From contig BSDZ01000028.1 in the NCBI GenBank assembly GCA_030268105.1, forward strand, positions 644,001-708,000: a DNA stretch of 64,000 nucleotides. Direction: 5' to 3'. The position numbers and the translations under genes were made by a program. The stretch comes from Volvox africanus. Lineage: Eukaryota > Chlorophyta > Chlorophyceae > Chlamydomonadales > Volvocaceae. The first letter of the stretch is position 1, and each line of letters opens with the position of its first letter. Positions 1 through 11,600 of the stretch are shown piece by piece. The notes under the pieces are model-generated. The model was not told the origin of the DNA. It ran no database searches and saw only the letters and a program-made list of their open reading frames with translations.

Positions 1-337
1 CAGATCCAGCCGGTCGAATCCAGCCGGTCGGATCCAGCCAGTTGGATGGGGGCCACAACTGAAGGCCTTTGTTTCGGTGAACAGAGATGGGAAGAGAACT
101 CCAAAGGTCTGCGGCTCGGGTGCGCCCACTTACGCGGCTCGGGTGCTGGATGATGCCATGCCTTCGTCCTCGTCCGCTCGACGACGTTTCGGCGCGAGAA
201 CAGATAACCCCCCCCCCAAAACCCTCCTCCCCTTCCACCTCCCAGCTAACGAGGGGCTGCCTGACTGTGTGCCTGGGCTATTGACCCCCCCCCTCGCTGC
301 TGACCTTGTGTGGGCTTTCGCCCGCTTCCCGTAACAG
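1..337. other. Upstream part of a truncated gene, probably intronic
   Basis: No coding exon can be fixed here. The first 45 bases hold three imperfect copies of a roughly 15-bp motif (atccagccggtcg-like). The stretch 205-300 has several long C runs. The last bases before 338 form a pyrimidine-rich tract ending in AG, which fits an intron 3' end in front of the exon at 338. An earlier exon could end near 105 (AAAG before gtctgc), but this is not established. Confidence 0.3.
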
Positions 338-757
338 TCCGATGGGCACGGCGGCAGCTACGGAGGCAATGCGATGGTCGGTACAGCACCGCGTCCACAC
401 GTGGCCACGCCGGCCCCCGGCGCCCCACGGACGGCAGCAGCGGGGTACGGACCGGGGAGTTTGTACGGCAACAGCAGAAGTGGGGTCGGTACCGGACCGG
501 CGTTGCTATTCTCGATGGGCAGTACGCCGCAGGTTACTGCGGCCACATTAGCGGCGGTTGCGGCGGCAGCGGGGGCAGTCGCTGCCACTGCTGGCACCGT
601 TGCTAGCGGTGCTAGTGGCGGCGGCGGCGGCGGCGGCGGGGGAGGCGGTGGTGGTGGCGGCAACAGTTTGGGCGGTTATGACACCTCGAATGGGACGTTG
701 ATGAGTCGATTGCGTTCGTCCTCCTTGACGCAGATCGCTCCTCCTCCTGGGCGCTGA
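338..757 (+). CDS. Terminal exon of an unidentified gene, Ala/Gly-rich C terminus
   Basis: The exon appears to start after the acceptor AG at 336-337. The same frame has a stop at 332-334, so the reading frame opens exactly at the splice site. It runs 139 codons to TGA at 755-757. The peptide is low complexity: Gly/Ser/Pro-rich at first, then an Ala-rich stretch, then a run of about 15 glycines coded by GGC repeats (618-660), and it ends in a Ser/Arg-rich tail. No domain is recognisable, so no function is proposed. The rest of the gene lies to the left of the window. No TGTAA motif occurs close downstream; the first one I noticed is at 2011-2015, which would imply a long 3' UTR. It could also be a spurious open frame favoured by GC-rich repeats. 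Confidence 0.45.
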   Translation, partial: SDGHGGSYGGNAMVGTAPRPHVATPAPGAPRTAAAGYGPGSLYGNSRSGVGTGPALLFSMGSTPQVTAATLAAVAAAAGAVAATAGTVASGASGGGGGGGGGGGGGGGNSLGGYDTSNGTLMSRLRSSSLTQIAPPPGR

Positions 758-3700
758 AAACAGGGAATGGATTTCGCGCTGTGAGAGAGCTCCTTTAACA
801 GAGCTCCCTTAAGCCTTGGGGAGGTAGGGGAGACTGGCATGGCCCAGTGTGGTGAACACCAACCATCACACCATCACACCATCAAGGGAATACATGTCCA
901 TGTCTGAGTCCCATTCCTTCCAGGGGCCTTACGTTATAATCACGGAAATCCGTGCCCTTGCTGGGACAGCAACCGGAGGCTCATTCTTTAGTGTGCATTT
1001 GTGATGCCCTCGTGCCGCTCAGGGCACGTAGTCGGGTATGACGTACGGGGAGGACGGCCGTACGAGAAAGTACGGCCGGGAATGAGGCATGCGTGCAAGT
1101 ATATGGGAGCATGACCTCAGGATTCAATGGCGTCAGAAGGCGGCGGGGTTCCGCAGGTGGAGAAAGAAGGTGGTTCCCTTAGCTCCAAGTACCTCCCCGG
1201 TTTCCTTGCGACGTAGCATATTGCGTTTCTGGATACCATAACTGTGTCATGATGAGGAGGTGAGTTCGGGTGTACCATCGGCTGTGTGCCGTTACTCGTT
1301 ACTCGTCAGATGTCGCAAGGGGGGGCATATCTTATTCGTGGGTGACAGCCCTGCACGTGCACGTGCACGCCCCGATGGCATCCCGCCAGCCAGCCGTCTC
1401 GGGCTACCCGCGTGGAGGTACTGTTACTTCGCAATTTTTTTCCAGCATTCCTTGGGAATCGCTGTGACTTGTCGTCATCGTCATCGTCATCGCCCAGAAT
1501 AAGCAAGTCGGGGAGTTCAACATCTTTGCTGCTGTGTGGCTGTGTGGCTGTGAGGAAGTCGCCTCTCATCCCATCACCTGAGGGGGTGTCCGGGGTGCTG
1601 GCTGGAGGGGTTTTAGCTTCTCAAGGGGCTTCGTAAGTGCAATGAATGGCTCACCAGCAGCTTCCACGTGCAGGAAACGTTTCTGTACGTGTATGTCATA
1701 TGTACGGATAGATGATCGGGTAGTGACTAGGACTGTTGATGAAGTCGGAAGACTGCCTAGATCGTATGGCAAGTGATGATGACGACAACAACAACAACAA
1801 CTTACAACGACGAAGGTATGCATGATGGCGCCATGACGTCATATCAGAGGCGTGACGACGATTATTATTTGACCAGATGACACCACAGAAAAGGACGGAA
1901 TGGTAGAGCACATGGTTCCGTACATATCGTACGTGGTTTCGTACATGTCGTACGTGTGGTTTGGCACAGAACGGTACATACCTCGGTACAGTAGCGCGTC
2001 AGCGGTGTGTTGTAAGCGGGTGGGGGATGGCGAGACAAGGTGAAGGTCAGGGACGAAAAGATGGTGTCGACCCTGGAGGACATGGAGTATGACGCGGAAG
2101 TCAGTCGCCTTGTCGTTGATCTCGAACTCTGACCAGTTGGATCTGCCTTCTGCTCGCAATAGCTTTCAGCCGTATTGGCGCAAGTCACTAAAGCGCGCGC
2201 GTAAAAATCCATCCATCTGGTACGGATACGTGTGATGATTTGTACGGCGATGTACAACTTTATATATCGACACATTGTTCTGCTGCTCCTCAACTTCTGC
2301 ACTACTCCTTTACCTCACACGTACCGTTAACGTTTGTGCCGTACTTGTTAATTAATTGTGAGTACGTTAATTAATAAGAACGCGAATGATTTAAAATTAC
2401 AATTCAGCTTTCTAGGAGATGACGCCAACTTCTCCCGGGATGAATCCAGTCGCGTGTACCTGCCCGCCTGTGTGCTATGACTTCCTGCCGACGACGACGA
2501 AGACGACGAAGACGACGACGAAGAAGAACTAGCCAGGGTTAGCTAGCTTAGGAAGTCAGCGGGACGGGGGGCTGGGAGGGGCCGTTAGCGGAGGAGCGGA
2601 GGGAATCGCTTGGCGCCGGGGTGGGGAACAGGATTAGGACTGGTAGGCAGGTGGGATGCTCTGCAGAGGGGTTACTAGGCCGTGTATAGGGGTCACGTAA
2701 TGGCGGGGGGGGGGTAGGAGCGACGACTGAAACGAAATCAATTCAACTATTTATTAATGTTGATGGTGGTGGATATTAGCGAGTGCGCGAGCGAGCTGCA
2801 TAGTTGGGCCAGTGAGTCGGTGGGCCGGAGGTACGGCCTCCGTCCGTCACTCCGTCCTTAGGGTTGGCCAGCAGAATGAAGTGCACGGCGGGGTCGCAAA
2901 TGCATGGATGACTTAAACCAATTGTGTATGCGTGTATGTGTATGTGTGCGTGTGGCGGTAGGCGGCGCGGACGACGACGCTCATATTAGCTGCATGCATG
3001 CGTTGAGTGAAAGGAGCTGAAGGTGGGTGGCTGTCTTCTGAGTGGTGGCGCCAAGATAGAACCTGCTGCTGCTGCTGTTCGTTGTAATGTAATCTGCTTG
3101 CTTGCTTTATTTGCTTTATTTGCTTTATTTGCTTTATTTGCTTTATTTGCTTGTATGCGTGTGCATCGGCATTACATTACACAGCAGCATAAGCGGCAGT
3201 ACGCATACGGGGTGAGCTACTGCACGATTGAGCGGCTGGGGGCTTGAAGTTAAACATTTGGATTGCCGGCCCTGCAGTATTGCAGTATAGCCAGATATTG
3301 CCGCAACTCTCTTCAACCGAGCCTTAATGCTTATGTATGGCGGCACACCAATTAGGTAGGTGGGAGGAGGGGATATGCGCGCTTGTCGGTAGCATCTTTC
3401 TCAGGCCGTCCGTGCTCAGTCAGCAGTCGACGCAGTCAGCACATCTCCTATTAGGTCTTTGGCAAAAACAAGGTACAAGACTGGTTTCACCGGAGATTTA
3501 GGGTATACAATTTCACCCTTGCTGCTTGGGGAATTATATATTTATTACGCAGTAGCGGCCGTACACAGTAGCGGCGGCAGTGGAGGACATCGACAGAGGA
3601 AGCAGACGCAGGGAGTATTTGAACAAACCATAAACGGGAGCGGAATCAGCGTTGGCGCCCTGAATGATGATGTGGCAAATAGCCTCACGAGCTCCAACCC

Positions 3701-4030
3701 AGACCTCCGGCCCTTGGCGACGACCTGGTTGATGAGATTTGGGCAGCAGGGTAGCGCGCGAGGCCATCTACCACCAGGCTTAGGACACAGGGCGTAAAAA
3801 CCCGAATTGTAACGAAAGATAGAAAAGATAGCGATACGAAGGCCCGATGTATACCAAACCGCCAGGGCATGCTCGTTAGTTTGTTGCAATAAAACTGAAG
3901 GCAATAGTTGGGATGTGTAAAGTTGTAAATTATGTGGACCAGTCAGCCAGCGTTGATGGATGTGTGTGTGGTGGCGGTGGGAATGATCTGAGCCTGCTGG
4001 AGACTGAATGGGACGGTCGGCAGGTGCACG
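758..4030. other. Intergenic region with simple repeats, no convincing gene
   Basis: No exon chain with consistent splice phases was found. There are short low-complexity tracts: a (TCATCG)n-like run near 1473-1492, CAA repeats near 1788-1800, a degenerate cgtacgt-rich tract at 1917-1975, and a GAC/GAA-rich tract at 2490-2527. A TGTAA motif at 2011-2015 and another pair at 3083-3092 could serve as polyadenylation signals for the gene ending at 757. The open frame at 3459-3797 has no recognisable domain. Part of this region may be decayed transposon sequence belonging to the minus-strand element that starts at 4031. Confidence 0.4.
3106..3150 (+). repeat. 9-bp tandem repeat, five copies
   Basis: Five perfect copies of tttatttgc follow one another, preceded by cttgcttgc. 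The 9-bp period keeps a frame open (repeating Leu-Phe-Ala) but there is no sign that it is translated. Confidence 0.95.
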
Positions 4031-5384
4031 TTAAGGAGTTTCGCCAGCCGCCGTGTGTCCGCCAAGTTGGTGCAGATCGTGGCTGAGAAGTGCTGCTGAG
4101 GTCCGAAGGCTGCACGATCCACGAGGAAGCGGGTACGGGACGAGCTGTGATCGCGAGGGCCGCGGGTCAGTGTCATCATCCATGCGGGCGCCGGTGCCAT
4201 CAGCGGAGCTGGCCTGCGGCATGCGGCTGAGCGCATCCGCATTTTGGTGCAGGGCACCCGGGCAGTGGCAGTCGTCGAAGTCGAATTGGCTTATGATGAG
4301 AGCCCAGCGTGTGTATGTGCCAGTGCTGCTCACGGTGTTGCCCTCCATGAGCCACAGCTGTGCGTGATTCATCACCCGCACCAAAGGCACCCCATGCAAG
4401 TAAGGACGGAGCGTTTGCATGGCCCAGCAGGTCGCGAGCATCTCACCCTTGAACTAAAAGATGTAATTGCGCTCGTTCGCATTGAGGGAGAGGGACACCG
4501 CGGCCACCATGTAGTCCTGCCCATTGTCGTCGAGCTGCCCGCTGAGGGAGATGAACACCGCTGATATCATGGGCGGAACAATCCGTGAGGAGGATGAGCA
4601 GCCTGCCCGGCTGCACACGGCGCACGATGAGCCCTTCTTGACGGAAGCAGTCCTTGAGCGCGTCCAGCGCGGCCTGATGGCACGGCTGCCAAGTGGACTC
4701 ATTCCACATGACGCCCTTGCGGGTGAGCTCGTTGGAGCAGGGAGCAGCGAGCTCGCTGAACTTGGGCACGTAGCAGCGATAATAGTTGGTGAGTCCAAGC
4801 AGCGCCTGGAGCTCTGTCAGGGTCTTGGGCGGCTGAAGTGCAAGGATCGCCCCGATCTTGGCGTCCATGGGCCGTAGCCCTTGAGCCGAGACCATGTGCC
4901 CAAGGAACTCAACCTCTTCCGCCGCGATGATGGTCTTGTCAGGATGCAGCTTGAGGCCGCATTGACGGAGGCATGTGAAGATGCCTGCGCAATCCTGGAG
5001 GTGTTGCTCGCCCGAGGACGAGAAGACCAGGATATCGTCGACGCAGGCCATGGCGCAGTGGTCCAGCTTGCAGCATCGCAGCTCGTGGTCGTTGACCATT
5101 TAGAACTGACCCGTGGCGTTGTGCCCATCGAATGCTCCGTCCTCCGTCTCCGGCACAGCGCTCCCACTTGGCGCCGCTGCCAACCTTGCCCGTCTGAGTG
5201 GTGCAGGTGCGGGGCGTGATGGTTCTGGAAAGAGAGCCCGCCGGGCCGTAGCTGATTCTGGTATTCCACCTTCCTCACTACTTTTGGTGCTGTTCTCACG
5301 TCCAAGCGCTCCTCTGGTCATGCCGACTCTGCCACCAGGACGACGTCTGATGCATTGTCTGGCACCACCCGTAGTCCCTGCCAA
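4031..5384 (-). pseudogene. Decayed Ty3/gypsy-like pol fragment (reverse transcriptase and RNase H)
   Basis: On the minus strand several frames together read as a gypsy-type polymerase. Near 5120-5100 an NATGQF-like segment resembles the end of the reverse transcriptase fingers/palm. Near 5040 the catalytic motif reads VDDILVFS. At 4900-4740 are FLGHMVSAQGL and LLGLTNYYRCYVPKFSELAAP, the usual connection region. RNase H remains include NANERNYIF (4480-4440) and, in another frame, NADALSRMP (about 4215). A stop codon at 5098-5100 and at least two frame changes (around 4600 and 4440) break it, so it cannot make a full protein. The N-terminal part of the reverse transcriptase and any integrase were not found. 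It is more diverged and of a different lineage from the two intact elements further right. Confidence 0.85.
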
Positions 5385-7301
5385 AGATGGCTGCCATCTG
5401 CATACCTGATAGCCACCGACGTTGCCGCCTCCTCATAAGTGAGCCGCAGTATACCTGCCGGGGCCACGGCAAACTGCTCTAGGTGCTTCTGGATCTGCTC
5501 TGGTCGTCAACGCTTGACTTCTGCGGTGCTGGCGTTGCTTCATCTCTTCACGCCTCGCCTGTCCGGTGCTGGCGTTGCTTACTGCACTGCCCGGACTCGT
5601 GGTGCCTCCAGCTCCCTTGGTCAGATTCCTACAGGTGGCGTTCTGCGCCAGCTGCAGGAATTATTTGAAAGCCTCAGGTGGGGCATGGGTGCCCAGGTGC
5701 ACTTGCGGTGGCCGTCACTCCATTGGCATTCCAAGGTTGGCTGACACACGGGGTGTGGTGGTCCTGGGTAGCGGTCCCGGTGGCAACTGGGTGAAGCCAA
5801 CCGGCAGGGTCTCACGGTTGGTGCAGGTCTTGCTGAGCGGCTCCTGTGCCTCATCGCTATTCAACACCTCGTTCACGATCTCTGCGGTGGGCCCTGTTGC
5901 GGTGGCGGTGTTGGCCTTGCGTGACTCCGCCTCCAGATCCAGCTGCTGCTGCCTACAGGTGTCGGCTTTGGTGATGGCGAGAGTGGTCGTCCCCAAAGAA
6001 GTCATCCGCCGTGTGCATCGCAATGCTCTTGCGGTCATCTGCTCTTGCCGCCTTGTGTTTCTCGTCAAACTAGGGCGGTGATGGCGCTTGCGCATTGGTC
6101 TTGCCCTCATCGAGCTGTTGGGTCCAGCACTCTGCCTCTATATGGGCAGCCCGTCATCCACGGCACTTGGGGTAGGCGCAGGGTCGACCATCTACGCCTG
6201 CAGGTCGGCCAGGTGGCCGCCTCGTCTATGTTGCTCAGAGGTTGCTGCAGAAGGACGTGTGATGGATGGCCTCCCCGATTGGTGGCCTGAAGGGACAGAG
6301 GTGCCAGCCGCTCCGCGTGTGGTGGTGCCACGCCCTCAGCTTGTCTAAACTGTTGAACGGGGCATTTTGCATTGCGTTGGCGTTGCCCACCTTCACCCAC
6401 CCCGCCTTGTGCTCGGTGAGGGTGGCCAGATGCTCCTGGATGGACCACATGGTGATGGGGTCGTCCCTGTCCTTGCATACGTTTCGCGCCATGACAGGAA
6501 AGGACGCCACCAAAGCTGCCCGTTTGCTCTGCCAGAGCACCAAAACCTTGGTGTAAGCCAAGTGATCCTGGAACTCGTGCGAATTAGGTGAAAGAGCCCA
6601 ATGCCCGCGGAGCAAACTTGGGGAGCTTGCGTACTCCGTGAGCGCCCTCCACGTCCTCGGGCTCACTGTTATAGTCGTGGACCTGTGACCTGTCGAGGAG
6701 GGCTGGTGACTGAACCGCGCGAACTGTGTGAACCGTGTCCACCGAACCGCTGTCCCCGGTGCCGACCTCCTGGTTTCCTTCGTCGACACTCCTTCGGTTA
6801 GTGCCTTGGTTAGTGCTGACCCGCCCGTCAGCTACCGCTCGTTGCAGCGTCCTGAACGAGTCCTGACAGAGCGTAGGTTGCACCGCGGCGGGGCCTCCGC
6901 ACCTGTCGCCTCAGGCTCCGCAGTCAAGGGGGAGCGCAAGGGACGCGCAGTGTGACGCTGAGGCTGCTCAGCACTGGCTTGACTCGTCTTCCTGGACGCC
7001 ACTTGTGGTTACTTAGCTCGACTTGGTGCCCTTGCCTTACGTCCTTGAGCCTCCGTACGGTAGGCGCCGGCATTGCACGGTGTGGCCTTGTGCGTTGGTG
7101 TGGTGCGAGTCGGTCAACTGGGCGTGGCCGAACGTGACGTCGCGGACAAGTCAGAAAGGCATCGCACTTATGGCAGTCAAATAAAACAGGTGTTGCACGC
7201 GTGGCTGTTAGGCAGGCAGGGGCTGCATAAGTGGTAGCTACACAACTGCGTGACGGCCAGACATGCGTTACGAGACGGTAGCTAACCCCTTGGGTGTCCA
7301 C
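5385..7301 (-). pseudogene. Possible gag and upstream remains of the same decayed element
   Basis: Long minus-strand open frames (5715-6110, 6235-6789, 6924-7301) lie directly upstream, in transcription sense, of the decayed polymerase. They are Ala/Thr/Arg-rich and none shows a clear gag or zinc-knuckle motif. Their position and strand suggest the 5' part of the retroelement. This is inference from position only; no flanking LTRs were identified. Confidence 0.35.
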
Positions 7302-7765
7302 GTGGTGGCCGCAGTCGTGTGCGCGTCATTGTTGTCTGGGCAGGGACGCCGGAGTACGTTCCTGCCTCAACTTTGTGCGCTCCCACGCAGTTGCCGTACT
7401 CCGTACTGCTCAGTTCAAATTCCCCATCCGGATCTTGGATGAGCCGAACAGCCTCGAAGCCTCGACTCTAATAGTCTGCCATTGCCAAGCCAAAACCTGT
7501 GCCCACCCTGCTCTTCAGAGCCAAATCAAGGCAACGACCATCAATCAGTTGTCGAGCCGACTAGCTCTCCTCAAAACCCTTCCATGATTGTTATCCACCA
7601 TAGTTATCTAACTGACGTAATTGTATGGTTTTAGTTATGCGGTGATTCCAGTTTGCCGTGCGTGACAGTTGGATGTCACGCTCTGTGTACGTTACGTGCT
7701 GTGCTGTGACACGCGCGCCTACTGCATGCACCGACTGCATGCACCTCACCAGCAGGTGGTTGGCC

Positions 7766-7801
7766 CAAGGCCCCACACAAGGCCGCACACAAGGCCCCAC
7801 A
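7766..7801 (+). repeat. 12-bp tandem repeat, three copies
   Basis: Three copies of caaggccccaca; the middle one has a C to G change. Confidence 0.9.
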
Positions 7802-8418
7802 CAACTGCTGCATCAATCTAGGCATGGTCTTGGTCAGGCCAAACGCCTAGATAGGACCGACCGACCACCTCAGGGCGGATGTACAGCAGACAGAATGGAG
7901 CATGTGAGGTGCATGAAGGTAATAACACCAATAATGGCAATTACGATGGCGGGAGGACTTTGAATCGACGAAGAAAGTGACGGCTGTGGGCAGTCAGCAC
8001 CTTGATACGCCGCGTTGTGCCTACATAGCTATGCACTTGCTGCGTGATTACACCGAGCAAGCAACTGATGAATTCGACAGAGCCTAGATCGATTGGAAGG
8101 ACATTCCAGGCCCGCCAGCCAGTCAGCAAGCCAATCAGGAGACCAAGCCAGCCAAGCACTGTAAGGCGAGAGTCGGCCACGCTTGCTCATTAGCAGTGCA
8201 GCTCTCAAGCAAACCAGCAGCGTCGCGGTGAGGAGGCGGGACAGGGGCGGGCCATGATCGGATAAGGTGCTACGTGGGTAGCTAGCGCCCGCCGCATCGT
8301 CACCCACCATCACCATTGATCACAGGCTGCTTTTACTTATTCATGTAACAAAATAAGTATCCTGAAAGGTATCTTTCCTACTTAAGATCTTGGTGTATTG
8401 CGAACCGTTTGACACGCA

Positions 8419-8440
8419 TGTGTGTGTGTGTGTGTGTGTG
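8419..8440 (+). repeat. TG dinucleotide microsatellite
   Basis: Eleven uninterrupted TG units directly follow gacacgca. Confidence 0.95.
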
Positions 8441-8613
8441 TATGCGTCTGCCGGAAGTGAAGTTAAGGCAGGGCCCCGCACCAGGTACACAGAGTGAGTT
8501 GAACATTATTTATATGTTTCTGGGCGTACATACCAGGAGACGAATCATTGAGGATAGTTTACGAAGATCTTAGTGTCTCCCACTTCGCCCAGCAGTTGCT
8601 TGGTGACCATCAG

Positions 8614-11600
8614 ATGCAGCAGGCAACAGAAGATTCAGCAAGAGCTGCTACAGCCGCCGCTAGTCATGACTTTGGTGCAGGAGCTTCTGGTATTATTGCT
8701 GCCGCCGTCAGTGCGGTACGCAATAGTGAGTTTTCATCACCACCATCTCCGTCATCACTACCGCTAGCAGCAGCAGCAGCAGGAGTTGCATCGCAATGGC
8801 TAGCTGCCCCACGTACGGCAAAAAACGCTGCTGGTTGTATTACACCAACATCAGCACCAACACCAACACCAACATCAACATCAACATCAACACCTCCGCC
8901 AACACCCAAAGCCGCATCTGCTGCGATCGCCAAGTTTACGCCAGCTACCCGTGCGGAGGCACTGCTGCTGGCGGCCGTGCGGGGGGGCGCTGACGTGTGT
9001 TTCGCTAACCCGGGTACAACGGAGATGTGGCTAGTTTCGGCGATGGACCGACTCTGGCCTGCCGTACGACCCGTGCTGTGCCTGCAGGAGAATGTGGCAA
9101 CGGGCGCCGCGGATGGTACATACAGGGGCAATGATCTGGGTTGGGTCATGGTACTTAATCATTTATTTTGTGTTAGTAAATAGGTATGTGAGGTACGGTG
9201 AGGGAAGGGCTTGATTGCAGGTATGCATTATTGCTGTAATATCGTTATAATATCTTACTATTAATATAAATGTATGAGCAATAATAGTATTGTCATTGCT
9301 GTTGTTTTCTACACAAATTAGCTTTCTATGTTAATTTCCTATGTTTCTAATAATCCCATTTTCCTCGGTGACAAATCCAGTACGTACGGCAATGGACGGC
9401 ACTTCCACTCCTCAGGATATGCCCGCATCGCGCGGCGGCCTGCTCTGACGCTGCTTCATTTGGGTCCCGGTTTGGCCAACGGTCTTGCCAACCTACACAA
9501 CGCTCGAAGGGCCCGCAGTCCTGTGGTTAACATGGTAAGTGGCTTACGAAATCAGTTGTCAGTTGTTCATTGTCAGTTGTTGATGCCGAAATTCCATTCC
9601 ATTTTTCTTACCAGGAAAGCAACGTTGCAAATCCTTGCCATTCGTGCAGCCTACAAAGTAAAGTGTTGCATCATAAGCTATATGGCCCAGCAGCAGCTGA
9701 TATCTCGTGCGTCAGCAGTGCATCGGTTCTAAGGCTTAGGGTTTAAGCAATTAGGGTTTTACGGTTCCAATATAATAGCTCTCTTTTATCTTGGTGTCGT
9801 TGACAGCGGGCCCTAAACTCGAAGGACTTCATACCGGGGTAGTATCCAGGATGGACCGTGTATGGTCATCTTCCGATCGGGCCTTTGCTGCATGTTGGCG
9901 GACAAAACAGAAATACAACAGTTAGCTGTTGTGAAATTCCCAAGATCTCAACTGACATCCTGAGTTTGTGGATAATCCTCCTCATCCTCCTACGTCTGGT
10001 CCAGTCAGCCGTACGCATGCTTATATCGTATTCTCGACCAAGTATGTGCCCTTTGCCATCTAATATCACACGGTGTCGTGACAGCGATAACGAAAGGAGA
10101 GACAGAGACTGAAGCAGGGGCGCACGTATTGCATTCGGTAAAATGAATCCTATGTACGAATATTGAATCATCGTACAGAATAATCGTACAGAATTATCGT
10201 ACTGCAGTCCCGTCTCCCGGAACGGTTCAAAAGGTGAGGGAGAAGCCACAGTTGAGATGAGCGATACACATGTGCATAAGGGAAAGAGAAGGAAGAAAGA
10301 AGTAATACCGGGAGGTTGAGGGCGAGGGCGAGGACGGGGGTTGCTCTCCCTTCTAAGAGGTAAGGGCGTCCAAATTATAAATGTGTAAGCGAATGCAATA
10401 TGGGATTCTTGGCTGCTAAAACCCTGAAAAGTGGAACCGTTTTGGATTTCGTTGATGACAGGTGGGCGACATGGCTACGTGGCACCGTGCCAACGACCCG
10501 CCTCTCAACTCGCCCGTTGAGGCATTAGCGGCAACGGTATCTGGGGTAATCGTTACCGGAAACCGCCAAACGGCATCTTGGACGAGCAGGGTAGATCCTG
10601 GCTGCAGCAGCGCCGTAGGAAACTGCGCGGACGTCATGGCGGCGGCGATGGCGGCGGCGATGGCGGGTCTCCCAGGTACGGATGGAAAGTCAGTGGTCAT
10701 GCAGCATTCACATGCGTGGCACGGTTTCCGGGTTGGATTTAAAGGTCGTACACGTACTCGTTGGAGATCACGTGTGGCAGGCAGTGACCCCTGCGTCGCA
10801 ACCCAAGTCGTAACGGTGAAGTGGATCCCCTTTAGATCACGTGCGTACAGAGTCAAGGGTCTGAGAGGGTCGAGAGGGAGGGTCGAGAGGGTTGTGAGAG
10901 AGGTTAAAACGGAAGGGCTGAAAGCGCCCCTGCACCGATCAGACACCGACATGACACAACATAGTACTCGAATGCTTTGGGCATGGTAACCCGACACCAG
11001 CCAACATCTTAACTTGAGCTGCTCGCGGAACTCACAAAGCCTGGCCCGAGAAATCCCGAGTACCATAACAGACGAAGGGCGTTGCAGGCAGTTGCAGATT
11101 GAAGATTATCGTACGTACCGAAGTACAGATATCTGTAGATCTTTATCTGTAGATCTGTATATATTTGTGGAGCCCTGAAAGAGTAACTACATTCACTTGA
11201 CCCCGTTGCTAGCATCTGAAACCGGTACTGCCTGATCTGGCCATTGAGATGCAGCCGGCTGAGGTCTTGAGGCACACGCCCCTGTTCTTGACGCTTCTGC
11301 ATTCCCGTGTCCCGCTGGGCCAGTGGCGTCGCATGGAGAAGCCAATGTACCGGCAGCGCCGCCAGCGAGAGAGACGGCGGAGGCGGGGCCCGGGGTCAGG
11401 CCGGTCGGTGGCAACGTGGTCACCATTATCGTACCGCATGACCTCAGTTGGGAGCCCCCACCGCTGCCGCTGCCATCACTGTCACCGCTGTCTGCGCCGC
11501 CACTGCAATCTGCTTCATCGGCCCTATCCAGCACTCCTGGAACCTCGAACCCAAAGGTCTATCGCAATTCTGCCGGAGCGGCTGCTGCTGCCGATGCCTT

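Larger units (their letters stand above)
7302..8613. other. Intergenic region upstream of the thiamine-diphosphate enzyme gene
   Basis: No supported gene. It holds a 12-bp repeat (7766-7801), a TG run (8419-8440) and otherwise unremarkable sequence. The promoter and 5' UTR of the gene starting near 8614 should lie in its right-hand part. I could not identify a convincing TATA box or an upstream exon. Confidence 0.4.

Noticed and set aside
1865..2302. Cys/Thr-rich 145-codon minus-strand frame
   Set aside because: Its cysteines come from a cgtacgt-type simple repeat; no splice or domain support.
3459..3797. 112-codon open frame
   Set aside because: No recognisable domain, no neighbouring exon with matching phase, and an equally long frame on the other strand.
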